From: an uncultured Gammaproteobacteria bacterium
GTDB taxonomy: Bacteria > Pseudomonadota > Gammaproteobacteria > DRLM01
Direction of reading: 5' to 3'
Assembly: GCA_947259075.1 (NCBI GenBank)
Contig: CAMYKQ010000027.1
Location: 1 to 55,935 of the forward strand
DNA: 55,935 nucleotides
The translations under genes and the position numbers were made by a program. Below, one piece after another: positions 1-7,765 of the stretch. The notes below the pieces were generated by a model. That model was not told the DNA's origin, searched no databases, and worked only from the letters and a program-made list of their open reading frames with translations. Every line of letters starts with the position of its first letter. The first letter of the stretch is position 1.

Positions 1-154
1 CGCGCAGGCGCACGCCGAGGCGGCGCGGCGGGGGTGGGGCGAGGCCGTGTTATTACAGCGCCGTTCCGCGACCCACGCGAGGGCCGTGCCGCGGCGCTGT
101 AATAACACGGCCTCGCCCCACCCCCGCCGCGCCGCCTCGGCTTGCGCCTGCGCG
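1..154. repeat. Near-perfect 63-bp inverted repeat with 28-nt spacer
   Basis: Bases 1-63 are the reverse complement of 92-154 with one mismatch (at the G/T in the cggcg/cggct stretch near the outer end), around a 28-nt spacer at 64-91. The left arm touches the window edge, so the repeat may extend outside. Each arm carries a full stretch of GC-rich sequence that reads as coding on the minus strand, so this is not a simple terminator. It could be a true large palindrome or a fold-back join made during sequencing or assembly. Confidence 0.9.
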
Positions 155-219
155 GCTGGGGTGTCGGGCGCGGCGACGTAGGCCACGGTGGAAAGACTAG
201 CGGGACGGTGCGGATTCAT
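1..219 (-). CDS. Truncated unrecognised reading frame, N-terminal part
   Basis: A minus-strand frame opens with ATG at 219 and runs 73 codons to the window edge without a stop, beginning MNPHRPASLSTVAYVAAPDT. The first 52 codons have plausible composition for this GC-rich genome (Ala/Arg-rich, with a hydrophobic stretch AVLLQRRGTALAWVAERR). Beyond about base 63 the frame enters the reverse complement of its own sequence, and the translation becomes unlike ordinary protein. The real gene probably continues differently or is broken here. It is divergent from the beta-propeller gene at 504. No clear Shine-Dalgarno is seen and the family was not recognised. Confidence 0.35.
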   Translation of the reverse strand, partial: MNPHRPASLSTVAYVAAPDTPAAQAQAEAARRGWGEAVLLQRRGTALAWVAERRCNNTASPHPRRAASACACA

Positions 220-275
220 GGGGTGTTCTCGGCGTTGACGGCGACGGTGTCCGGCGGGGCCGCCGCCGGGCGCGC

Positions 276-281
276 TATGAT
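276..281 (+). promoter_or_regulatory. Possible -10 box upstream of the beta-propeller gene
   Basis: TATGAT lies in a GC-rich 280-bp gap between two divergent genes and is a one-base mismatch to the sigma70 -10 consensus. No convincing -35 box is visible at the expected distance, so this is a weak call. Confidence 0.25.
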
Positions 282-503
282 ACCCTGCGCGGGCGGGGCG
301 CGGTATGGCGGAATGGGGGCGGGGAGCCGCTACGCTTACGCTACAGCCCGCTGAAGAACGCGTCATTGCCCTTTCAGGGAGAGGGCGCGTTTTTCAGCAG
401 ATTCTTGCTGGTGCGGATGCGGTCAGCGGCAAGCCCGCCATTGCTCCGCCCTGGCGCTGCCGCGATAATACGGCGATTCAAAAATTCCAAAGTGAGAGAT
501 GCG

Positions 504-1760
504 ATGACTAAGACGCTTGATAACGCCGACTTCTCCGTGGCCTTTTACTCCGGCAACCGCAAGACCGGCTCCATTAACGTGGTGCGGTGCGAGGCGGGCC
601 GCTTGAGTGTCAAGCCTTTGCCCGTGGGGCCGGAGAGCGGCTTGGATAATTCGCTGAAGCCGGTGCTGATCGGCGTGAGTGAAGATCACCGCGCGGTGTT
701 GCTCGATCCTCAAACTAAACAGATACACCTGCAAGCGGAATTTCCCGCCGACACCTTTCCCGCCCACATCTACCGCGACCCGCAGTCCAATCGCGACTGG
801 TTCATGAACGATGGCGATAAAGCCACGGGCAACGACACCCTCAATTGCGGCGACAAAGGCTCGTCAGTGACGGTCGTCGAGAACAGCAATAGCACGCGGG
901 CCAAGTTCCTCAAAACCATCTGCGTGGGCCGCGGCCATCATCAAGCGGAGTTCAGCTACCCCTCGCCCCAGGCGCCGCAGGTGCCGCGCCGCGCCTACAT
1001 CAGCAGCCTGAACGACGGCACGGTGTCGGTGATCGGTAACGATCCCGCCGATGCCGCCAGCTATTTGCAAGTGATCGCCACCATTGATTTGTGCGAGCCG
1101 GAGAAGGAAGAGGGCGGTCAACACGGCGTGCCCAACAAGGCCTTTCCCCACGGCCTGGCCTATTCGCCCATCACCGGCAAACTCTACAACCTCAATAACG
1201 GCTACGGCAGCGTCGCGGTGATCGACCCCGTGACCAATATCATCGAAGAGCGCATCGCCTTCAAGGGCCACAGCAACCTCTTCGCCGCGCCCGGCGGGCG
1301 CTATTTGATCGGCCGCGGCGCCGACCGCAAGTCCGACCCCGATCACGTCATCGGTAAGTTCAGCGTGCTAGACGTCACCACCAAGAGCGTGGTCGACAAG
1401 ATGGACCTGGCCGACATCTATTTGAGTAAATATTTCTTCAACGCCGATGGCAGCAAACTGTATTTCACCACCGGCAGTTCCGGCAGCGAGGCGCAGCAGA
1501 AAAACATCAAGGCCGATGTCATGCTGGTCTTGGATTTGAGCGCGCTGCCGAAACTCAAATTGAGCACCGAAGTGCGAGTAGGCACCATAGGCACCGTGGA
1601 TTTTCACAACGTGAATGGCCGCAGCGAGCTGGTGTTCTGCTCCGATTCCGTCGGCGGCAATTTGGTGATACTGGATGCGGAGCGTGATGTCGTGGTGGAG
1701 ACCTTGCCGGTCGCCGAGGGCGTGTCGCATTCACGGGTGTGGACTTTGCCGCGTGACTAA
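504..1760 (+). CDS. YVTN/YncE-like beta-propeller protein (copy 1)
   Basis: The 418-residue protein is built from repeated blades of the kind GxVSVIxNDPAD and GxLYNLNNGYGSVAVIDP, typical of YVTN/YncE-type beta-propellers. ATG 504 was chosen because conserved sequence starts there and a purine-rich agtgagag lies upstream; the frame is open further upstream. No signal peptide or membrane segment is seen, so it appears cytoplasmic, which is unusual for a family often exported. Conserved features shared with the paralogue at 35064-36344 are CVGRGHH (residues 140-146), LCEPEKEEG (196-204) and NKAFPHG (211-217), with DRKSDPDHVIG further on. The Cys and paired His suggest a metal or cofactor site, but that is inference. 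Substrate and role are unknown. Confidence 0.8.
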   Translation: MTKTLDNADFSVAFYSGNRKTGSINVVRCEAGRLSVKPLPVGPESGLDNSLKPVLIGVSEDHRAVLLDPQTKQIHLQAEFPADTFPAHIYRDPQSNRDWFMNDGDKATGNDTLNCGDKGSSVTVVENSNSTRAKFLKTICVGRGHHQAEFSYPSPQAPQVPRRAYISSLNDGTVSVIGNDPADAASYLQVIATIDLCEPEKEEGGQHGVPNKAFPHGLAYSPITGKLYNLNNGYGSVAVIDPVTNIIEERIAFKGHSNLFAAPGGRYLIGRGADRKSDPDHVIGKFSVLDVTTKSVVDKMDLADIYLSKYFFNADGSKLYFTTGSSGSEAQQKNIKADVMLVLDLSALPKLKLSTEVRVGTIGTVDFHNVNGRSELVFCSDSVGGNLVILDAERDVVVETLPVAEGVSHSRVWTLPRD

Positions 1761-1958
1761 GCTCATCGCTTAGTGAAGGTTTCGTTCGAGATTGGGCTTG
1801 GTCTACGATAAAAAGCTTGATTGCACCCGGTGAGTTAGAACGAAGAGCGTCTTTTCCGTCGCATTGCCCAGACGCAAATGAAGGTACGATTGCTCACATA
1901 CCGTGGAGCAATGGTGAGTTCTTTATCCTCTGCGCTGTGCCAGCTTGAACCAAACAGG

Positions 1959-2056
1959 CCTTCTCCCTCAGAGAGAAGGGCGGGATAGGAAATAAGGAAA
2001 AGCGGAGAATGGGTGTTGTAATCGCCTCACCCCAGCCCTCTCCCTGAGGGAGAGGG
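1959..2056. repeat. REP-like palindrome pair between convergent genes
   Basis: Two GC-rich palindromes lie between the convergent beta-propeller and OB-fold genes. The first pairs ccttctc (1959-1965) with gagaagg (1973-1979). The second is ccctctccc-tga-gggagaggg (2036-2056), a perfect 9-bp stem with a 3-nt loop. The arrangement resembles the paired REP/BIME elements common between bacterial genes. A similar motif is found inside mtnA. Neither stem is followed by a clear U-run, but the pair may still stop transcription or protect mRNA ends. Confidence 0.6.
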
Positions 2057-2102
2057 AGCAAAGTCACTGAAGATGGGCCGCGTGCTGAGCGCGTGTTCCG
2101 TG

Positions 2103-2477
2103 TTACTTACTGGCCTTGGCAATCTTCGCCTTTTCAACGAGCAGCGGATAGGTGTAGCCCGCGCCGAAATCTTTATCCACGGCCACGGTGCCGGTGATGG
2201 TGACTTCATCGCCGACGTTGGCGGTTTCATCGCTGGTCACGGTGAGGTCATTGCTGCCTTCTTTGCCGGTGCCGTCTTGAATGTGCAGGAAGTTACGCTT
2301 CATGACGCCGTTGTTCACCTTGACTACTTTGCCGCGCACTTGCACTTCATGACCGCTCAAGGCGGCTTTATCCTGATAAAGTTTTTCCACGGTCCGTTGC
2401 TCGGCTTGTTGAGCTTGGGCGGAGAAGGCGGCGAGGCAGGCCAGGCCCGCGATCAATCCTAGCGATGTTCTTTTCAT
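2103..2477 (-). CDS. Periplasmic OB-fold protein, NrfJ-like
   Basis: The 124-residue product has a signal peptide (MKRTSLGLIAGLACLAAFSAQA, cleavage likely after residue 22). Its mature domain runs through VEKLYQDKAALSGHEVQVRGKVVKV and IQDGTG to TVTSDETANVGDEVTITGTV. This is the five-strand OB-fold pattern of tRNA_anti-like and NrfJ-related periplasmic proteins. Such proteins are found near cytochrome and metal-handling genes, but no such partner is adjacent here. The start at 2477 is supported by a purine-rich aggagcc just upstream on the minus strand. The precise ligand cannot be told from sequence. Confidence 0.75.
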   Translation of the reverse strand: MKRTSLGLIAGLACLAAFSAQAQQAEQRTVEKLYQDKAALSGHEVQVRGKVVKVNNGVMKRNFLHIQDGTGKEGSNDLTVTSDETANVGDEVTITGTVAVDKDFGAGYTYPLLVEKAKIAKASK

Positions 2478-2626
2478 GAGGGGCTCCTGTAGTCAAAAAC
2501 TCGAAAGGCTGTTTTTATCATGTTTGCGGGTGCAATAACAATCCGCCATGGCTAGTTAAGCCGATGGAATCGCAAGGCATTGTTTGATGATGGCGTCAAG
2601 GGGTGTCGCGCGCGGCCGGGCTTTAT

Positions 2627-2632
2627 TACAAT
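2627..2632 (+). promoter_or_regulatory. Probable -10 box for tex
   Basis: TACAAT sits within ttattacaatgg, about 100 bases upstream of the tex start. This is a common form of sigma70 -10 element in GC-rich gammaproteobacteria. The -35 region around 2604-2609 is poor, so activator dependence or an alternative start is possible. Confidence 0.4.
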
Positions 2633-2728
2633 GGCGGCCCCGAGTCGACCGGGTCCTGTGCCCGGTCTTCACCGTCCATTCTCCTTCGCCCCAGCCGGCG
2701 GAGGCCGCAGCGCAGGAAGTACACCCGC

Positions 2729-5050
2729 ATGATGTCGATCACCGCCCGTCTCGCCCAAGAACTCGCCGCTAAAGAAGGCCAAGTCACCGCCGCGGTGGCG
2801 CTGCTCGATGAAGGTGCTACCGTGCCCTTCATCTCGCGTTATCGCAAAGAGGCCACCGGCGGTTTGGACGACACCCAATTGCGTTTGCTGGAAGAGCGTC
2901 TGGCGTATCTGCGCGAATTGGAAGAGCGCCGCGACACGGTGCTGAAGAGCATCGACGAACAGGGCAAGCTCACGGCGGAATTGGCGGCGGTGATACGCGA
3001 GGCCGACACCAAGACCCGTCTCGAAGATCTCTATCGCCCTTATATGAAAAAGCGCCGCACCAAGGCGCAGATCGCCCGCGAGGCGGGGCTGGAGCCGCTG
3101 GCGCTCGCCTTGTTGCACGACCCGGCACTGGCGCCGGAAGCGACGGCGCAAAACTACGTGGATGCGGACAAGGGCGTGGCCGATATTGCCGCGGCCTTGG
3201 ACGGCGCGCGGCAAATCTTGATGGAGAATTTCGCCGAGGACGCCGAGCTGGTGGGCAGGCTACGCGACTTCGCCTGGGACGAAGGCAAGCTGGTGTCGAA
3301 AGTGGTGAGCGGCAAGGAACAGGAGGGCGCCAAGTTCTCCGATTATTTCGACGCCGCCGAGGCCATCAACAAGACGCCGTCCCATCGCGCCCTGGCTTTA
3401 TTCCGCGGCCGCACTGAGGGCGTGTTGCAATTGAGTTTATTGCTCGACGAGCTGGATGAGAACGGCAAGATGCTCGCCGAGCGCAGCCGCGGCGAAGTGA
3501 TGATCGCGCGTCATTTCAATATTGAAGATCAAGGCCGCGCCGCCGATCGCTGGCTGCTGGACACCGCGCGCTGGGCCTGGCGGGTGAAATTGTCATTGCA
3601 CCTGGAAACCGAATTGAATCTGCGCCTGCGCGAACAGGCGGAGGAAGAGGCCATCAAGGTGTTCGCGCGCAATCTGCACGATTTATTGCTGGCCGCGCCC
3701 GCCGGTCCGCGCGCCACCCTGGGACTCGATCCGGGTTTGCGTACCGGCGTGAAGGTGGCGGTGGTCGATGCGACCGGCAAACTCGTGGACACGGCGACGA
3801 TTTATCCGCACGTGCCCAAGAATCAGTGGGACCAATCGCTGCATGTCTTGGCGCAGCTCGCGGCCAAACACCAGGTGGAGATCATCAGCATCGGCAACGG
3901 CACCGCCTCGCGCGAGACCGATAAATTGGCCAAGGATTTAATCAAACTGCATCCCGAACTCAAACTCACGGCGGTGATGGTGTCCGAGGCCGGCGCCTCG
4001 GTGTACTCGGCGTCCGAGTTGGCGGCGCGCGAATTTCCAGAACTCGATGTCTCGCTACGCGGCGCGGTGTCCATCGCGCGGCGGCTGCAGGACCCGCTCG
4101 CCGAGCTGGTGAAGATCGATCCCAAGTCCATCGGCGTGGGCCAGTATCAACACGACGTGAGTCAAACGCGCCTGGCGCGCAGCCTCGATGCCGTGGTGGA
4201 AGACGCGGTGAACGCGGTGGGCGTGGACGTGAACACCGCGTCGGCGCCGCTGCTGACGCGGGTGGCGGGGCTCAATGCCAATCTCGCCAGCAATATCGTC
4301 GCCTTTCGTGACGCGCACGGCGCTTTCCGCAATCGCGAACAAATTTTGCAGGTCTCGCGTTTCGGTCCCAAGGCCTATGAACAAGCGGCGGGGTTTCTGC
4401 GGGTGATGAACGGCGACAATCCGCTGGACGCCTCCGCCGTGCATCCCGAGGCCTATCCCGTGGTGGAACGCATCGTCGCCGCCAGCGGCCGCGCGGTGAA
4501 ATCGCTGATCGGTGACGGCGCTTTTCTGCGCAAGCTCGCGCCTAAAGACTATACCGACGAACGTTTCGGTGAACCGACGGTGAAGGATATCTTGGCCGAG
4601 CTGGATAAACCCGGACGTGATCCGCGCCCCGAATTTAAGACCGCCGTGTTCAAAGAGGGCGTGGAAGCGCTCAAGGATTTGCAACCCGGCATGCGTCTTG
4701 AGGGCGTGGTGACCAATGTCACCAACTTCGGCGCCTTCGTCGATATCGGCGTGCATCAAGACGGTTTGGTGCACATTTCGCAGCTCGCGGATAAATTTGT
4801 TTCCGATCCGCACAGCGTGGTGAAGGCCGGTGAGGTGGTGCAGGTGCGTGTGGTCGAGGTGGACCTGCCGCGTAAGCGTATTGCTTTGAGTATGCGTAGT
4901 GATGCCGTGCCGGTGAACACCGCGGCACCCGCGGTGGAGCGGCCGCGCGGCGGCGGCCACAAAGCGCCGGCGAATAAACCGCGCCCCTCACGCGAAGCGG
5001 CGCCAGAGACCGCTATGGCGGCGGCCTTCGCCAAGCTCAAAAGTAATTAA
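2729..5050 (+). CDS. tex: Tex family transcription accessory protein
   Basis: The 773-residue protein matches Tex in length and domain order. It has an N-terminal helical region ([25 protein letters not shown]), a YqgF/RNase H-like domain opening with [17 protein letters not shown], helix-hairpin-helix segments ([24 protein letters not shown]) and a C-terminal S1 domain ([28 protein letters not shown]). Tex binds nucleic acids in the cytoplasm and affects transcription and RNA turnover. The frame is open upstream to 2603, but the paired ATGs at 2729 and 2732 follow aggaag (2714-2719) and fit the family start. The tail is a basic Pro/Ala-rich linker. The YqcC-like gene follows 25 nt later. Confidence 0.95.
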   Translation: MMSITARLAQELAAKEGQVTAAVALLDEGATVPFISRYRKEATGGLDDTQLRLLEERLAYLRELEERRDTVLKSIDEQGKLTAELAAVIREADTKTRLEDLYRPYMKKRRTKAQIAREAGLEPLALALLHDPALAPEATAQNYVDADKGVADIAAALDGARQILMENFAEDAELVGRLRDFAWDEGKLVSKVVSGKEQEGAKFSDYFDAAEAINKTPSHRALALFRGRTEGVLQLSLLLDELDENGKMLAERSRGEVMIARHFNIEDQGRAADRWLLDTARWAWRVKLSLHLETELNLRLREQAEEEAIKVFARNLHDLLLAAPAGPRATLGLDPGLRTGVKVAVVDATGKLVDTATIYPHVPKNQWDQSLHVLAQLAAKHQVEIISIGNGTASRETDKLAKDLIKLHPELKLTAVMVSEAGASVYSASELAAREFPELDVSLRGAVSIARRLQDPLAELVKIDPKSIGVGQYQHDVSQTRLARSLDAVVEDAVNAVGVDVNTASAPLLTRVAGLNANLASNIVAFRDAHGAFRNREQILQVSRFGPKAYEQAAGFLRVMNGDNPLDASAVHPEAYPVVERIVAASGRAVKSLIGDGAFLRKLAPKDYTDERFGEPTVKDILAELDKPGRDPRPEFKTAVFKEGVEALKDLQPGMRLEGVVTNVTNFGAFVDIGVHQDGLVHISQLADKFVSDPHSVVKAGEVVQVRVVEVDLPRKRIALSMRSDAVPVNTAAPAVERPRGGGHKAPANKPRPSREAAPETAMAAAFAKLKSN

Positions 5051-5075
5051 TGCGGCGCTTGGGGAGTAGGGCTAT

Positions 5076-5420
5076 ATGGATAATCTCGACCAGCGGATAG
5101 GCGAAGTCTTGTTGGACTTGGAGGCCGAGTTGCGCCGTTTGGGTCTGTGGGAGGGCGCCTCGCCCCCGCCCCGGGATTTACAAAGCTCGCAGCCGTTTTG
5201 TTACGACACCTTGTCTTTTCCACAGTGGCTGCAATGGCTGTTCCTCGTGCGCATGCGCGCCCTCGTCGAGCTTGGCGGACCGTACCCCGCGCGCAGCGCT
5301 ATTCACCCTTACGCGGAGGAATGGGCAGAGCATGCCGTCGTCGAGCCGGCGCAGTTGCTGCTGCTTATCAAGCGTTTCGATGATTTGATCACCGCGCGGC
5401 CTTCCATGCAACAGGATTGA
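5076..5420 (+). CDS. YqcC family protein (DUF446)
   Basis: The 114-residue protein carries the YqcC/DUF446 pattern: an N-terminal helix (VLLDLEAELRRLGLWEG), the centre PFCYDTLSFPQWLQWLFLVRM, and YAEEWAEHAVVEPAQLLLLIKRFDDL near the end. In enterobacteria yqcC lies beside the tRNA pseudouridine synthase gene truC and its role is unclear. Here it lies 25 nt after tex and may be co-transcribed. The ATG follows a gggg-containing sequence with suitable spacing. It is predicted to be a soluble all-helical protein. Confidence 0.85.
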   Translation: MDNLDQRIGEVLLDLEAELRRLGLWEGASPPPRDLQSSQPFCYDTLSFPQWLQWLFLVRMRALVELGGPYPARSAIHPYAEEWAEHAVVEPAQLLLLIKRFDDLITARPSMQQD

Positions 5421-5565
5421 GGCCGGCATCGCGCGATGCCGCTATCCCGGTTCTTTGATTGGCCCTCTTTAAAATTCGGGGACCCTAACGCTTTGCCGCT
5501 GTTGCATCTACGCTGATTCTTAACTAGGCTGAGTATAGAGTTAATATGGAAAAAGAGGCCGGGCG

Positions 5566-6498
5566 GTGGACGGTGTCGATGGTGCTTGGAGCTATCTCAG
5601 CAAACTCCCGCAACTACTAAACGAGTACAGCGGCTTTTCCTATCCCTTGCTCGCTGTGCTGTCAGTAGCGGGGATCTTAATCCTCATCCTGCATTTCTAC
5701 CGTAAACACGGGGGGCGAGAGGGCTTGACGGTTTCCGCAGTGACCTTGGGGGCGCTGCTCTTGTTTTTCTCTTCCAGTGGATTATTTCTTAAATATGTCG
5801 GTTCCATGCAGCTGGAGCGCGCGCGGCTGGCCTTCATTGCCGCGCACCGCGTGCCCCAGGGTGAGCACTGGTTATTAGTCTTTGATTTTTCCCTGCCCGC
5901 CAATCTCGATGCGGCCATGCGCGCGCAATATCTCAAACGCATGGAGAATATGGTGGCCGCCATGTCGGAGGTGTTGTGGGAAGATTTGCCCGCGGACTTC
6001 AAACAGCCACGGGTAGTGAGGGTGCCCACCAGTAACAGTCCCTGGCAAGAGGGGGTTGGCCAGGATAATTTCGATCAGATCATCGATGAACTCAATGCCT
6101 TCGAAATCATGTGGGGCAATGTGCACGAGGAGGGTGATCAGGCCAAGGCCTTTTTGGGCCTTTCCCGCCAGCTCGCCAAGGATATCGACACCCTCATCCC
6201 CTTGCGAGATTTTTCCTTCACGCAGAACCCGCGCCGCGAGCATCAGTTCGGCGACGGTTATTACCGCTTATTGGGGTTGGTGGCCTTGGGGATATGCTTG
6301 GATACCTATCATCGCGCCCAGCAGGCGACGGGTGACGAACGCCGTGGTTTGTATCTGCAGGCGCTGGAACAATTCAACAAGGCCCGGGAGCTGGTGAACA
6401 ATCGCCGCGATGATCCCATTTTGCAACGCACGCTCTACAGCGGCAAGATTGATGCGTTGATACAGCTGTCGTTCACCGAAGCGGGGTTGACGCCATGA
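5566..6498 (+). CDS. Unrecognised membrane protein with C-terminal helical domain
   Basis: The 310-residue protein starts at GTG 5566, seven bases after aaaagagg (5551-5558); an ATG at 5546 is out of frame. Two membrane segments are clear, around residues 26-44 (PLLAVLSVAGILILILHFY) and 54-75 (LTVSAVTLGALLLFFSSSGLFL). A soluble region of about 230 residues follows. It contains a segment resembling a nucleotide- or ligand-binding fold (HWLLVFDFSLPANLDAAM) and a TPR-like end (ALEQFNKARELVNNRRDDP). Its stop overlaps the next gene by 4 nt, so the two are translationally coupled and probably act together at the inner membrane. Family and function were not recognised. Confidence 0.7.
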   Translation: MDGVDGAWSYLSKLPQLLNEYSGFSYPLLAVLSVAGILILILHFYRKHGGREGLTVSAVTLGALLLFFSSSGLFLKYVGSMQLERARLAFIAAHRVPQGEHWLLVFDFSLPANLDAAMRAQYLKRMENMVAAMSEVLWEDLPADFKQPRVVRVPTSNSPWQEGVGQDNFDQIIDELNAFEIMWGNVHEEGDQAKAFLGLSRQLAKDIDTLIPLRDFSFTQNPRREHQFGDGYYRLLGLVALGICLDTYHRAQQATGDERRGLYLQALEQFNKARELVNNRRDDPILQRTLYSGKIDALIQLSFTEAGLTP

Positions 6499-7619
6499 AG
6501 CGGTATGCGCGGCTGTGGACGGGGGCGTGGCTGGCATTGTGTTGTCTGAGCGTGGCGCGGGCTGGTCAGATCGTGGAGGTACAGGATCCGCGTTACTTCG
6601 AAAGCCAGCAGAAGGTGATCTTCCCCAATGCCGAGGTCAAACTGGTGACCTTTGAGTTTGAAACGGTGGGCGACGACCAAGGCGGCAAGCAGCGCGCCAA
6701 GGAATTGCACGATCAATTCCTTGCCAAGATTCACGACCTTCACGGCGGCGCGATCATTACCTTCGTGACGCCGCCGGGACAGAAGATTGAAAGTTACCGG
6801 GTGCAGGCCGAACAGGTGGCCAAACAACAACACGCGCAAATGGTGCTGTGGGGGAAAATTCTATTAGATCGAGGCGGCACGCCGTTGATCAGCGCGCGCT
6901 TGCTGTTAATCGAGGCGCCGCCCGGCATCAGCGCCAATTATCATGGCGTCATTGATGAAGCGGCGGTTGATACGCATGGCATGCCCGTGGGTGTGCGCGG
7001 TGTGATCGATGCGCCGGTGACGCAGTTGCGTATGGATTTTAGCACCGTGGAAAATGACGTGACGGCGTTGGCTTATTACCTTTCGGGGCTGGCGCGGTAT
7101 TACAAAGCGGCGGCGCGCGAGGGCAGCCAAGCCTTGCGGTGGTTGAACAGCAGCATTCAAGACTTCAAGGCCTATGTTGAGCGCGTGCCGGAGAGTGCGG
7201 ATCGCGGCGCCTTGTCACAGGCCCATCTTTATCTCGCCCGCGCGTATGTGCGCTTGGCGGATGTGGAGCAGGCGCGGTCCGCGGCGCATCTGGCGGTGGC
7301 ACGCGGACATGCTGAACAGTCGGCGCAACTCAATCCCTTCGATGCCGGGGTGCCGACGGTGCAAGCGGTGATCGCCGCGCGGCAGGGCGCGCCCTTGGCG
7401 GACTTACGCACTCTGCTGATAAAGGCCGTGAGTTTGGCACCCGCCGACGGCAATGCCCGTGTCAATCTCGCGATGCTGAGCGGCGCGCAAGGAAAAGTCT
7501 CCGAGGCCTTGCGCCAGCTCGATAATGCTAGCTTCGTACAAGAGGCACAGAATAAGGCGCCGCTGCCCTCCGTGAAAACCTTGCGCCAGCAATTGGCGCC
7601 GTTCGTGAAAACACCTTGA
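6495..7619 (+). CDS. Exported TPR-like protein, partner of the preceding gene
   Basis: The 374-residue product begins with a signal peptide (MKRYARLWTGAWLALCCLSVARA). A mixed alpha/beta region follows, including GGAIITFVTPPGQKIESYRVQAEQVAKQQHAQMVLWGKIL, which resembles the LpoB/CsgG-like or FlgT-like folds that assess envelope assembly; this is inference. From about residue 185 it is a helical repeat array of TPR type (ALSQAHLYLARAYVRLADVEQARSAAHLAVA; NARVNLAMLSGAQGKVSEALRQLDNA). It overlaps the upstream membrane-protein gene by ATGA. No family was recognised with certainty. The pair looks like an envelope complex with one inner-membrane and one periplasmic member. Confidence 0.65.
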   Translation: MKRYARLWTGAWLALCCLSVARAGQIVEVQDPRYFESQQKVIFPNAEVKLVTFEFETVGDDQGGKQRAKELHDQFLAKIHDLHGGAIITFVTPPGQKIESYRVQAEQVAKQQHAQMVLWGKILLDRGGTPLISARLLLIEAPPGISANYHGVIDEAAVDTHGMPVGVRGVIDAPVTQLRMDFSTVENDVTALAYYLSGLARYYKAAAREGSQALRWLNSSIQDFKAYVERVPESADRGALSQAHLYLARAYVRLADVEQARSAAHLAVARGHAEQSAQLNPFDAGVPTVQAVIAARQGAPLADLRTLLIKAVSLAPADGNARVNLAMLSGAQGKVSEALRQLDNASFVQEAQNKAPLPSVKTLRQQLAPFVKTP

Positions 7620-7662
7620 TTCCTGCAATGCCGCTGGCGCTTCGTTAAAAACTTATCCGCGT

Positions 7663-7691
7663 TTAACCGGTTTCGCTTGTCCTGTTACAAT
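7663..7691 (+). promoter_or_regulatory. Extended -10 promoter for the KefB-type antiporter
   Basis: TACAAT at 7686-7691 is preceded by TG one base upstream (tgttacaat), giving an extended -10 element. TTAACC lies 17 bases upstream at 7663-7668 as a weak -35. It lies about 75 bases before the antiporter start and clear of the previous stop at 7619. Confidence 0.5.
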
Positions 7692-7765
7692 GCCCGTGTG
7701 CTTCATGTCGGCTGATATGGAGCAGGGGGGCATGCGGTTTGAGAATTTGAATAATGGTGTATTGA

